From Chloroflexota bacterium (GTDB lineage: Bacteria; Chloroflexota; Limnocylindria; Limnocylindrales; CSP1-4): 7,628 nucleotides of DNA. Shown one piece after another: positions 1 through 5,555 of this stretch. The translations under genes and the position numbers were made by a program. A model generated the notes under the pieces. The model was not told the DNA's origin. It saw nothing but the letters and a program-made list of their open reading frames with translations, and made no database searches. The DNA is taken from positions 1 to 7,628 of the forward strand of contig JAKAHX010000066.1 of NCBI GenBank assembly GCA_021814735.1, in the 5' to 3' direction. Every line of letters begins with the position of its first letter. Position 1 is the first letter of the stretch.

Positions 1-160
1 GCAGCCCCCGCAGCTCGGGCCGGTCGCGCTGCTCCACCGAGGCGAAGAACGCGTCGAGGTCGACGTGCAGGATCGTGGCGCGCGCGGGCGCGTGCACCAT
101 GCCGCCCCGCCGCGCCGGGAGCGCCGCGGCCGCGTCGCGCAGGTCCGGGTCACGGGGCAT
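1..160 (-). CDS. dinB: DNA polymerase IV (Y-family), N-terminal fragment
   Basis: This is the first 53 codons of a Y-family translesion DNA polymerase; the rest lies beyond the left edge. Read on the minus strand, it contains [17 protein letters not shown], the hallmark N-terminal palm motif of DinB. Counting from the ATG at 160, D34 is the expected metal-binding aspartate and F39, the second Phe of DAFF, is at the steric-gate position that excludes ribonucleotides. Pol IV copies past damaged template bases and is often part of the SOS response. The ATG at 160 gives about 20 non-conserved residues and overlaps the upstream gene by 11 bases. An ATG at 100 would give a more typical N-terminus starting [14 protein letters not shown]. 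Neither start has a strong Shine-Dalgarno sequence. The intact motif argues against the inactive homologue ImuB. No GAAC-N4-GTTC LexA box is visible upstream, so SOS control is not shown here. Confidence 0.9.
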   Translation of the reverse strand, partial: MPRDPDLRDAAAALPARRGGMVHAPARATILHVDLDAFFASVEQRDRPELRGL

Positions 161-506
161 GGCTGTCGGAACCCGGGGGCTGCGGCGTGCCCACAGCTCT
201 CGCCACGGGAACACCGACGGTGCTGTCGAGCTGGAGGAGGACGGGCAGGGCGAGGACGAGGGGCGCAATGTCGGCGAAGTACGCGTACGTGGTCCAGCGG
301 GCCGTCAGCAGGACCACGAGCGTCACGAGCACGCCGGCCGCGATTGCCGAGGAGAAGCGCTCGTAGCGGAGCGCGGCCCTCCAGCCGAGCCGATGCACCG
401 TGAGCAGCAGGAACAGGCCGAGGGCGGCCAGGCAGGCGAAGTGCGCCGCGAGGGGAGCCGTGCCCGGGCCCGCCGAACCGCCGTCGCCCGACCACGCCTC
501 GTCCAT
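150..506 (-). CDS. small predicted membrane protein, three TM helices
   Basis: This 118-residue protein is not a family I recognise. With the ATG at 506, hydrophobic segments lie at about residues 19-38, 53-69 and 74-93, separated by basic stretches ([13 protein letters not shown] and LLTARW). The tail is short, polar and rich in Pro and Gly. An ATG at 536 is also in frame and would add ten residues, but it would share its CATG with the divergent gene at 535, so I prefer 506, which has a possible -10 element (TACACT) ten bases upstream. Its TGA at 152-150 overlaps the first possible dinB start, so the two genes probably share a transcript. The hydrophobic pattern, the absence of stops in GC-rich DNA and the tight junction with dinB support a real gene. 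Function unknown. Confidence 0.62.
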   Translation of the reverse strand: MDEAWSGDGGSAGPGTAPLAAHFACLAALGLFLLLTVHRLGWRAALRYERFSSAIAAGVLVTLVVLLTARWTTYAYFADIAPLVLALPVLLQLDSTVGVPVARAVGTPQPPGSDSHAP

Positions 507-516
507 CGTCGGCGGG

Positions 517-526
517 AGTGTATCGT
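517..526. promoter_or_regulatory. candidate overlapping divergent -10 elements
   Basis: On the plus strand TATCGT (521-526) lies eight bases before the ATG at 535. On the minus strand TACACT (522-517) lies ten bases before the ATG at 506. Both are -10-like and would place transcription starts within a few bases of the start codon, giving leaderless or nearly leaderless mRNAs for the divergent genes. No convincing -35 was found for either, so these remain tentative. Confidence 0.35.
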
Positions 527-534
527 CTGGCGCC

Positions 535-1818
535 ATGCAGGGAACCGGCGAACCCCTTCATCCGTGGCCCACGCCAGCCGAGGTCGCGGCCCGGCTCGAC
601 CGTTCGGCTCTCGGGTCCGGATGGCGCGCGCTCTGGGCCTCGTCGTACTGGTCGACCGTCACGGTGACGGCGGTGACGCTGGCGATCTACCTCTTCACCG
701 CCTCACGGGAGGCGACGGCCCTCGACTACTTCACCCGTCTCGCCGACGCGTTCCTGCACGGCCAGCTCTTCCTCACGGACCATCCGAGCTGGCTCTCGGA
801 GCTGATCCCCCACGACGGCGTGTGCTACGTTCCGTACCCGCCCATGCCCGCGGTCCTGCTCATGCCGTTCGTCGCCGTCTTCGGGACGGGCTTCCCGCAG
901 CAGGACGCCAGCTGCCTCTTCGGCGCCGCCGGCGTCGGCCTGGCCTGGCTGATGCTCGGGCGGTTCGGGCTCTCCACTCCGGTGCGCGCGCTGCTGACGG
1001 CCACCTTCGGCCTCGGCACCGACCTCTGGTACATCACCGTGACGGGAACCGCCTGGTACATCAGCCACGCCACCGCCGTCATGTTCGCGGTGGCCGCGGT
1101 CATCCTCGCACTCGACCGGCGCTGGCCCTGGCTGTGTGGGCTGCTGCTCGGGCTCGCCACCCTGGCCCGGTTGCCCGTCGGACTCGGGGCACCCTTCTAT
1201 CTCGCCCTGCTGCTCGGGCTGGGCTGGCCGCCGCGGCTGCCGCGAGGGGCCTGGGAGGGCGCCATCCGCACCACCATCGCGTTCGCGGCGGGGCTGGCCG
1301 TCCCCATGGCGTTCTACGCGGTGTACAACCTGGCGCGCTGGGGCACACCGGTCGACCTCGGCTACACGAGCATCCCCGGGGTGCTCAAGGAGCCCTACTA
1401 CCAGCAGGGAATCCTCTCGATCGCGTACATCCCGCGCCACCTGTACGCGATCTTCCTGCGCTCGTGGAACTTCGTGGATCACCCGCCGTGGCTGCAACCG
1501 TCCTGGTGGGGCCTCTCGCTCTTCCTCACCACCCCGCTGTTCGCCTGGCTGATCCGGGCGCGACGCAGTGACCCGCTGACGGCCTGGGCCGCGATCGGGA
1601 TTGCGCTCACGCTGGTCCCGATCATCACCCACGGCAACATCGGCTTCACGCAGTTCGGGTACCGCTTCGCGCTCGACTTCCAGCCGCTCCTGTTCGTGGT
1701 GCTTGCACGGGTCTTCGCGGGCGGCATCTCGCGCGCAGCCGTCGTCGCCGCGGCCGCCTCCATTGCCATCAACGCGTACGCGGTCTGGGCGATCGCCACC
1801 GGGTTCGTGGCGTTCTGA
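535..1818 (+). CDS. polytopic membrane protein, GT-C/GT39-like glycosyltransferase candidate
   Basis: This 427-residue integral membrane protein has about 10-12 hydrophobic segments, for example at roughly residues 38-55, 103-117, 126-142, 180-193, 196-212, 215-230, 247-264, 325-340, 350-365, 380-396 and 400-420. The pattern resembles GT-C superfamily proteins, which transfer sugars from polyprenyl-phosphate donors outside the membrane. After the first helix there is an extracytoplasmic loop with DYFTRLADAFLHGQLFL and later CYVPYPPMPAVLLMPF. A late motif, QFGYRFALDFQPLLF (about 373-387), resembles the (G)NRYLLDxLP block of GT39-like proteins. An acidic residue in the first loop (D64) could be catalytic, by family analogy. 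The frame is open upstream to about 400, but the ATG at 535 avoids a charged leader that would overlap the divergent gene. No nearby cell-envelope genes indicate a substrate, so the enzymatic role is inferred. Confidence 0.75.
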   Translation: MQGTGEPLHPWPTPAEVAARLDRSALGSGWRALWASSYWSTVTVTAVTLAIYLFTASREATALDYFTRLADAFLHGQLFLTDHPSWLSELIPHDGVCYVPYPPMPAVLLMPFVAVFGTGFPQQDASCLFGAAGVGLAWLMLGRFGLSTPVRALLTATFGLGTDLWYITVTGTAWYISHATAVMFAVAAVILALDRRWPWLCGLLLGLATLARLPVGLGAPFYLALLLGLGWPPRLPRGAWEGAIRTTIAFAAGLAVPMAFYAVYNLARWGTPVDLGYTSIPGVLKEPYYQQGILSIAYIPRHLYAIFLRSWNFVDHPPWLQPSWWGLSLFLTTPLFAWLIRARRSDPLTAWAAIGIALTLVPIITHGNIGFTQFGYRFALDFQPLLFVVLARVFAGGISRAAVVAAAASIAINAYAVWAIATGFVAF

Positions 1819-1857
1819 GACTCCCGGGCGACGCGACCTGACGCCGCGCCCCGATGG

Positions 1858-2304
1858 TCAGCCCTTGGGCTCGACGACGACCGTCACCTCGGGGGTCATG
1901 CCGGCGTAGACCTTGACGGCCACCTTGTAGGTGCCCAGCGCCTTCAGCGGCTCCTCGAGTTCGATCTTGTGGCGATCGACGACGATGCCCCGGCGACCGA
2001 GCGCGTCCGCGATCTCCTTGGCGGTGATCGAGCCGTAGAGCTTGCCGCCCTCGCCCACCTTCACTCCCATCGTGAGCGTGGTGCTGTTGATGCGGTTGGC
2101 GGTGATCTCCGCCTCCTCGCGCTCGCGGCGGCGCTTCTCCTCGCGGCTGGCGATGTCATGCTGCCAGGCACGATAGGCACCCCCGGCAGCCGGGACCGCG
2201 AGGCTCCGCGGGATCAGGTAGTTGCGGGCGTACCCCTCGGTGACGTCCTTGAGCTCGCCGCTCTTGCCGAGCTTGTCGACGTCGGCGGTCAGGATGACCT
2301 TCAC
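1858..2304 (-). CDS. rplI: 50S ribosomal protein L9
   Basis: L9 binds domain V of 23S rRNA near the base of the L1 stalk and helps maintain reading-frame fidelity. The 148-residue length is normal. The N-terminal domain (about 1-45) has the classic form MKVILTADVDKLGKSGEL followed by the signature GYARNYLIPRSLAVPA. A charged connecting helix rich in Arg, Glu and Lys spans about 50-70. The C-terminal domain (about 78-148) contains GGKLYGSITAKEIADAL and ends EVTVVVEPKG. The GTG start at 2304 is fixed by the conserved N-terminus and by GGAGG (2313-2309) four bases upstream. The start overlaps the TGA of the upstream DUF1232 gene as GTGA, implying coupled translation. rplI is often grouped with rpsF-ssb-rpsR or dnaB. 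Here dnaB is close but in the opposite direction, and the other three genes are not in the window. Confidence 0.97.
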   Translation of the reverse strand: MKVILTADVDKLGKSGELKDVTEGYARNYLIPRSLAVPAAGGAYRAWQHDIASREEKRRREREEAEITANRINSTTLTMGVKVGEGGKLYGSITAKEIADALGRRGIVVDRHKIELEEPLKALGTYKVAVKVYAGMTPEVTVVVEPKG

Positions 2305-2789
2305 GCGTCCTCCATGCTGAGCCAGGCGCGCACGCGCCGGTCCATGCCGGCACGCCTGGCAACGGTGCCCACGGCCCGGGCCGCGGCCGGAATGCGGCCG
2401 ACGACCCGCCGCACGGGGCCGGGAATCAGGCGCCGGACCTGCGCGCGATCGCGCTCGAATGCCTCGCGGTCGATCTCGAGGTCGGCCAGTGCCTCGTCCA
2501 GGACGTCCGACGGCAGGCCGTCGAGGAACGCCTCCAGCGCCAGCACCAGCACCACCACGTCGTCGATCGCTCCCAGGACCGGGATCGTCTCCGGGATCAG
2601 GTCCAGTGGCGAAGCCACGTAGCCGGCCGCCAGGCCCAGGATCGCCTTGCGCGCCAGCGGCACCCGGTCGTCCCGCAGCAGCGCGATCACCAAGCGCCCA
2701 TAGGTCGGGGCTCGTGACGCGAGCGGCAGGAACGCCAGGTAGTTGAGCGTGCGCGCCAAGCTGGAGCGCCGGGGTCGGGAGCGGGCCAT
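2301..2789 (-). CDS. DUF1232 (YkvA-like) family protein
   Basis: This 162-residue protein carries the DUF1232 core at about residues 45-90: ARKAILGLAAGYVASPLD followed by LIPETIPVLGAIDDVVVLVL, which fits the family pattern SPxDLIPDxIPxLGxxDD. DUF1232 proteins are small, hydrophobic and probably membrane-associated, and their biochemical role is not established. The N-terminal 15 residues are basic (MARSRPRRSS), and the C-terminal half is a long Arg-rich, probably helical tail ending RAWLSMEDA. The ATG at 2789 is chosen because the family core follows at the usual distance and a TATACT element lies ten bases upstream. The stop overlaps the rplI start by four bases, so the two genes form an operon. 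What a DUF1232 protein does with L9 is unknown. Confidence 0.88.
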   Translation of the reverse strand: MARSRPRRSSLARTLNYLAFLPLASRAPTYGRLVIALLRDDRVPLARKAILGLAAGYVASPLDLIPETIPVLGAIDDVVVLVLALEAFLDGLPSDVLDEALADLEIDREAFERDRAQVRRLIPGPVRRVVGRIPAAARAVGTVARRAGMDRRVRAWLSMEDA

Positions 2790-2799
2790 CGGGACGAGC

Positions 2800-2805
2800 A
2801 GTATA
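2800..2805 (-). promoter_or_regulatory. candidate -10 element for the DUF1232-rplI operon
   Basis: TATACT, a five-of-six match to TATAAT, reads on the minus strand ten bases upstream of the ATG at 2789. Transcription would start about four bases before the ATG, leaving no room for a Shine-Dalgarno sequence. The region 17 bases further upstream (GCCGCT) is not a -35 match and lies inside a palindrome at 2820-2835. Confidence 0.45.
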
Positions 2806-2819
2806 CCGGGCCCACGATC

Positions 2820-2835
2820 GCGAGCGGCCGCTCGC
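2820..2835. repeat. 16-bp perfect palindrome
   Basis: GCGAGCGGCCGCTCGC equals its own reverse complement. It covers the -35 zone of the candidate TATACT promoter for the DUF1232-rplI operon, so an operator is one possible role. It has no loop or U-tract, so a terminator is unlikely. Confidence 0.6.
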
Positions 2836-2953
2836 TGCCGCGATGCGCACCGCGGCGCCGCCGGTCCCGTGCTCGCGGCACCCATCCTCTCTGCTGCCGG
2901 CCGCCCTCGCCGTCCAGCCGTCTTCATGCCGCCGCACGACCATCCTCCCGCCC
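2836..2953. other. intergenic stretch without a supported gene
   Basis: This belongs to the 343-base gap between the divergent DUF1232 gene and lexA. Open frames cross it but give low-complexity, Arg/Pro/Ala-rich translations typical of GC-rich shadow frames, with no domain or convincing ribosome binding site. I see no RNA gene or terminator. Confidence 0.6.
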
Positions 2954-3074
2954 GCCGGCCACGTCGCGCCACCGGCCACGTCGCGCCAGCGGCCACGCCC
3001 CGCCCACCGGCCACGTCGCGCCAGCGGCCACGCCCCGCCCACCGGCCACGTCGCGCCACCGGCCACGTCGCGCC
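2954..3074. repeat. seven-unit tandem repeat (17/18-bp units) upstream of lexA
   Basis: Seven head-to-tail units begin at 2954, 2971, 2988, 3006, 3023, 3041 and 3058. Five are the A type, accggccacgtcgcgcc (the first has g in place of a). Two are the B type, agcggccacgccccgcc, each followed by an extra c. The order is A A B A B A A. The A-B pair forms an exact 35-bp duplication (2971-3005 and 3006-3040). The array ends nine bases before the lexA -35 box. There are no unique spacers, so it is not CRISPR. It most likely arose by slippage or unequal exchange and could hold regularly spaced protein-binding sites. Confidence 0.93.
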
Positions 3075-3083
3075 ACCTCCCGC

Positions 3084-3112
3084 TTGACATTCGAACAGGT
3101 GTTCTGTACTGT
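3084..3112 (+). promoter_or_regulatory. lexA promoter
   Basis: A perfect -35 box TTGACA (3084-3089) is followed by a 17-base spacer and a -10-like TACTGT (3107-3112), 20 bases before the lexA start codon. The spacing is ideal for a housekeeping sigma factor. The LexA operator lies within the spacer, so bound repressor would block RNA polymerase. Confidence 0.85.
3093..3104. promoter_or_regulatory. LexA operator (SOS box)
   Basis: GAACAGGTGTTC matches the GAAC-N4-GTTC box known from Bacillus, actinobacteria and Dehalococcoides; preceded by TC it reads TCGAACAGGTGTTC. It lies between the -35 and -10 boxes of lexA, the expected geometry for autorepression. Inspection of other GAAC occurrences in the window found no second site. 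Confidence 0.9.
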
Positions 3113-3120
3113 GCGGTCAC

Positions 3121-3127
3121 AAGGAGG
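3121..3127 (+). promoter_or_regulatory. strong Shine-Dalgarno sequence of lexA
   Basis: AAGGAGG lies five bases before the GTG at 3133 and decides the lexA start. It shows that this genome does use classical Shine-Dalgarno initiation for some genes. Confidence 0.9.
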
Positions 3128-3132
3128 CGCCG

Positions 3133-3783
3133 GTGACGAAGCACGACGTGCTGCGCAAGCAGCGCATCATCGAGTACATCGCCGCGACGCTGCGCGTTCG
3201 GGGATACCCGCCTTCCGTGCGCGAGATCGCGCAGGCCGTGGACCTGGCCTCCACGTCCGCCGTGCACCACCACCTCGCGGTGCTGGAGCGCGAGGGCTAC
3301 CTGGAGCGCGGCGCCACCCAGTCGCGCGCCCTTCGCCTCACACCGAGGGCCGCGCTCGCCGCCGGGCTCAGCTCGGAACTCGTGCCGCAGGTCCCGATGC
3401 AGGCCAGTCACTTCCTGCCCGTCGTGGGCGAGATCGCCGCCGGCGGGCCGATCGAGGCGTACCAGGAAGTCGGCGAGACCCTCGCCGTGCCGGACATGCT
3501 GGCCCCGAGCGGGGATGCCTATGTCCTGCGCGTGCGAGGAGACTCGATGATCGGGGCACACATCCAGGACGGCGACTTCGTGGTGATCCGGCCCCAGCAG
3601 ACGGCACGGGACGGAGACATCGTGGTCGCCCAGGTGGAGGAGAACTCGGTCACCCTGAAGCAGTTCTACCGGGAGACCGGTCGGGTCCGGCTGCAGCCGG
3701 CCAACGATCGGTACGCCCCGCAGTTCTACGAGGACGTCCGGATCCAGGGCAAGCTCATCGGGGTCATCCGCCGCCTGGATTGA
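3133..3783 (+). CDS. lexA: LexA SOS repressor / self-cleaving S24 protease
   Basis: LexA represses SOS genes and is inactivated by self-cleavage stimulated by RecA filaments on damaged DNA. The 216-residue length is typical. The N-terminal winged helix domain spans about 1-70, including RGYPPSVREIAQAVDL and the recognition helix region STSAVHHHLAVLEREGYL. A linker leads to the cleavage region VVGEIAAGGPI, with the scissile bond expected between A103 and G104. The catalytic domain has the nucleophile S138 in RGDSMI and the general base K176 in SVTLKQF, both intact, so the protein should be active. The C-terminus GKLIGVIRRLD is typical. The GTG start is set by a strong Shine-Dalgarno sequence. 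Expression is probably autoregulated through the operator at 3093-3104. The tandem repeat just upstream is unusual. Confidence 0.98.
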   Translation: MTKHDVLRKQRIIEYIAATLRVRGYPPSVREIAQAVDLASTSAVHHHLAVLEREGYLERGATQSRALRLTPRAALAAGLSSELVPQVPMQASHFLPVVGEIAAGGPIEAYQEVGETLAVPDMLAPSGDAYVLRVRGDSMIGAHIQDGDFVVIRPQQTARDGDIVVAQVEENSVTLKQFYRETGRVRLQPANDRYAPQFYEDVRIQGKLIGVIRRLD

Positions 3784-3806
3784 CACGGGACCGGGGGACC
3801 GGTCCA

Positions 3807-3834
3807 TCCACAGCGTCCACACCGGTCGTCCACA
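3807..3834 (+). promoter_or_regulatory. cluster of three DnaA-box-like motifs before dnaB
   Basis: TCCACA occurs three times in the same orientation, at 3807-3812, 3816-3821 and 3829-3834. As 9-mers they read CCATCCACA, GCGTCCACA and TCGTCCACA, matching the DnaA consensus TTNTCCACA at 7, 7 and 8 of 9 positions. A further inverted, weaker match (CGTGGATAC) lies at 3880-3888. The cluster sits in the lexA-dnaB gap. It could be a DnaA-responsive control region for dnaB or, less likely, part of an origin, since no dnaA or AT-rich unwinding region is seen nearby. Confidence 0.4.
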
Positions 3835-3949
3835 GGCCCGCTCAACCCGGGGACAGGTGTCGGCGACGTCCGCCACCTTCGTGGATACCCCACCAGGCCT
3901 GGGGGCGGACAATCGGCCGCGCCGACCACGCGAACGTCCCGGAGTTGCC

Positions 3950-5308
3950 GTGTCCATCGACCGCCTGCCGCCGCAATCCATCGAGGCCGAGCAGTCCGTG
4001 CTCGGCTCCCTCCTCATCGACCGGGACGCGGTCGTCGAGGTCGCCGACGTCCTCCGGGCCGAGGACTTCTACCGGGCCCATCACGGCGAGATCTACGCGG
4101 CGATCATCGAGCTCTACGAGCGCCGCGAGCCGGTGGACGTGGTGACGGTCGCCGAGGTGCTCGAGCGCAAGGGCGCGCTCGAGGCGGTCGGCGGCGCAGC
4201 GTACCTGACGAGCCTGATCAACCTGACGCCCACCGCGGTCAACGCGGGCTACTACGCGCGCATCGTCGAGCGCAAGGCAGTCCTGCGCAACCTCATCTCG
4301 GCCGCGGGACGCATCGCGGCGATCGGCTACGACGAGACGGCGGAGGTCTCCGAGGCAATCGACCGCGCGGAGAGCGAGCTGTTCGGCGTCAGCCAGCGCC
4401 GGGTCCAGGCCGGATTCAGCCCGCTGCGACAACTGCTGCACAGTGCGTACGACCGGCTGGACTACCTGCACCAGCACAAGGGCGAGATCAGCGGCGTCCG
4501 GACCGGGTTCGCGGACCTGGACGCGCTCACCACCGGCCTGCAGCGCTCCGACCTCATCGTCGTCGCCGCCCGTCCGTCGATCGGCAAGACGAGCCTGGCG
4601 CTCAACATCGCCGAGCACGCCGCCGTGCGGGACGGGAGGACGGTGGGGATCTTCAGCCTCGAGATGAGCAAGGAGCAGCTCGTGCTGCGACTGCTGAGCT
4701 CGGTGGCCAACATCGATTCGCAGCGCTTGCGCACCGGCTTCCTCGAGGAGATGGACTTCACGCGGCTGGCCCCGGCCATGAACGCGCTCGCGGAAGCCGC
4801 CGTGTACATCGACGACACGCCGAACATCAGCACCATGGAGCTGCGCACCAAGGCCCGTCGCCTGCAGGCGGAGGCCGGACTGGACCTGGTCGTGGTCGAC
4901 TACCTGCAGCTGATGCAGTCGAGCGTCACCAGCCGTGATGCCAATCGCGTGCAGGAGGTCTCCGAGATCTCGCGCGGGCTCAAGGCCCTGGCGCGCGAGC
5001 TCCAGGTGCCGGTCGTGGCGCTCTCCCAGCTCTCCCGCCAGCCGGAGATGCGCGAGTCCAAGGAGCCGCGCCTGTCGGACCTGCGCGAGTCGGGCTCCAT
5101 CGAGCAGGACGCGGACCTGGTCCTCTTCCTGTGGCGCGAGAAGGATCGAGCGGGGGATGACGGGGAGGGAGACGGCGAGGTCGTGAACCTCAAGCTCGCC
5201 AAGCACCGCAACGGCCCCACCGGCGAGGTCAAGCTGTGGTTCCGCAAGCGGCAGACGCGGTTCGTCTCGTACGCGGACTCGGAGCGGTACGCGGCCGACT
5301 ACGCCTGA
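3950..5308 (+). CDS. dnaB: replicative DNA helicase DnaB
   Basis: DnaB is the hexameric ATP-driven 5'-3' helicase that unwinds DNA at the replication fork and recruits primase. The GTG at 3950 gives 452 residues, a normal family length, starts with the typical DRLPPQSIEAEQSVLGSLLI, and has GGAG five bases upstream. A GTG at 3857 would add 31 Pro/Arg-rich residues and is less likely. The N-terminal domain spans about 1-105. The RecA-like domain starts near 178 (ISGVRTGFADLD). Walker A is ARPSIGKT (207-214, K213), the catalytic Glu is E238 in SLEMS, and Walker B is LDLVVVDYLQ (311-320, D317). The late motif AKHRNGPTG (417-425) carries the conserved basic residues of the arginine-finger region. 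No intein or insertion interrupts it. lexA is 166 bases upstream in the same direction, so read-through or a separate promoter are both possible. Confidence 0.98.
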   Translation: MSIDRLPPQSIEAEQSVLGSLLIDRDAVVEVADVLRAEDFYRAHHGEIYAAIIELYERREPVDVVTVAEVLERKGALEAVGGAAYLTSLINLTPTAVNAGYYARIVERKAVLRNLISAAGRIAAIGYDETAEVSEAIDRAESELFGVSQRRVQAGFSPLRQLLHSAYDRLDYLHQHKGEISGVRTGFADLDALTTGLQRSDLIVVAARPSIGKTSLALNIAEHAAVRDGRTVGIFSLEMSKEQLVLRLLSSVANIDSQRLRTGFLEEMDFTRLAPAMNALAEAAVYIDDTPNISTMELRTKARRLQAEAGLDLVVVDYLQLMQSSVTSRDANRVQEVSEISRGLKALARELQVPVVALSQLSRQPEMRESKEPRLSDLRESGSIEQDADLVLFLWREKDRAGDDGEGDGEVVNLKLAKHRNGPTGEVKLWFRKRQTRFVSYADSERYAADYA

Positions 5309-5325
5309 TCCTCCCGCCGGCCGCG

Positions 5326-5352
5326 CGGCGCACCGTCGCCATTTCGGTGCCG
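5326..5352 (+). terminator. weak hairpin after dnaB
   Basis: CGGCGCACCG (5326-5335) can pair with CGGTGCCG (5345-5352) across a nine-base loop with one bulged G. It begins 17 bases after the dnaB stop, where a terminator would be expected. It lacks a U-tract, so the call is tentative. Confidence 0.35.
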
Positions 5353-5400
5353 TAACGTGCGGATATCGCAGCTCCCGGCCGCCCCGGGGCCCGTCTCCCG

Positions 5401-5430
5401 TTGCCACCCCGTTGACACCGCGCGTATATT
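5401..5430 (+). promoter_or_regulatory. candidate promoter of the zinc-ribbon gene
   Basis: TTGCCA (5401-5406), an 18-base spacer and TATATT (5425-5430) form a plausible housekeeping promoter in a GC-rich region. A start near 5437 would leave a leader of about 120 bases before the GTG at 5556. A perfect TTGACA at 5412-5417 is also present, but only seven bases before TATATT, too close to serve that element. Confidence 0.5.
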
Positions 5431-5441
5431 CGCGCCGTTCC

Positions 5442-5460
5442 GAGCGACGGGCTGTCGCTC
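5442..5460 (+). other. hairpin at the start of the zinc-ribbon mRNA leader
   Basis: GAGCGAC (5442-5448) and GTCGCTC (5454-5460) form a perfect 7-bp stem with the five-base loop GGGCT. It would lie within a few bases of the predicted 5' end, where it could stabilise the mRNA or act in control. I do not recognise a known riboswitch. Apart from this hairpin, the candidate promoter and the hairpin after dnaB, I see nothing else in the 5309-5555 gap except a purine-rich GGAGGAGGG before the gene. Confidence 0.4.
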
Positions 5461-5555
5461 CTGCCGGGTGCGCGCCCCCACCTGTCACGACGAACGGCCG
5501 TGGCCGGGGCTCATCGCGTCCGCGCGTCACCCGTGGAGGAGGGCCAGCACAGCAG

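Noticed and set aside
160..540. LexA box controlling the dinB operon
   Set aside because: The GAAC occurrences upstream of dinB are not followed by GTTC at the right distance, so no SOS box can be supported here.
75..1571. A 498-codon plus-strand frame across the dinB and membrane-gene region
   Set aside because: Its translation is Arg/His/Pro-rich with no hydrophobic segments or motifs, while the frame starting at 535 gives a coherent polytopic membrane protein.
1819..1857. Terminator between the convergent GT-C-like gene and rplI
   Set aside because: Only short 4-5 bp pairings are possible in this 39-base gap and no T-rich run is present.
2954..3074. CRISPR array
   Set aside because: Units are contiguous, with no unique spacers of normal length, and there are no cas genes in the window.
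2843..3136. A 97-codon plus-strand frame through the tandem repeats
   Set aside because: It is low-complexity, lacks a ribosome binding site and would run into the lexA promoter and start.
3857..3949. A 31-residue N-terminal extension of DnaB from the GTG at 3857
   Set aside because: It is Pro/Arg-rich and unlike the family, and the GTG at 3950 has GGAG at good spacing and the expected N-terminus.
1858..4017. A 719-codon minus-strand open frame covering rplI and running across lexA
   Set aside because: Only its last 148 codons are a real gene (rplI). The rest is Arg/Gly/Asp-rich shadow translation antisense to lexA and through the tandem repeat, a common artefact in GC-rich DNA.
5412..5430. 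TTGACA paired with TATATT as one promoter
   Set aside because: The two hexamers are only seven bases apart; TTGCCA at 5401 with an 18-base spacer fits better.
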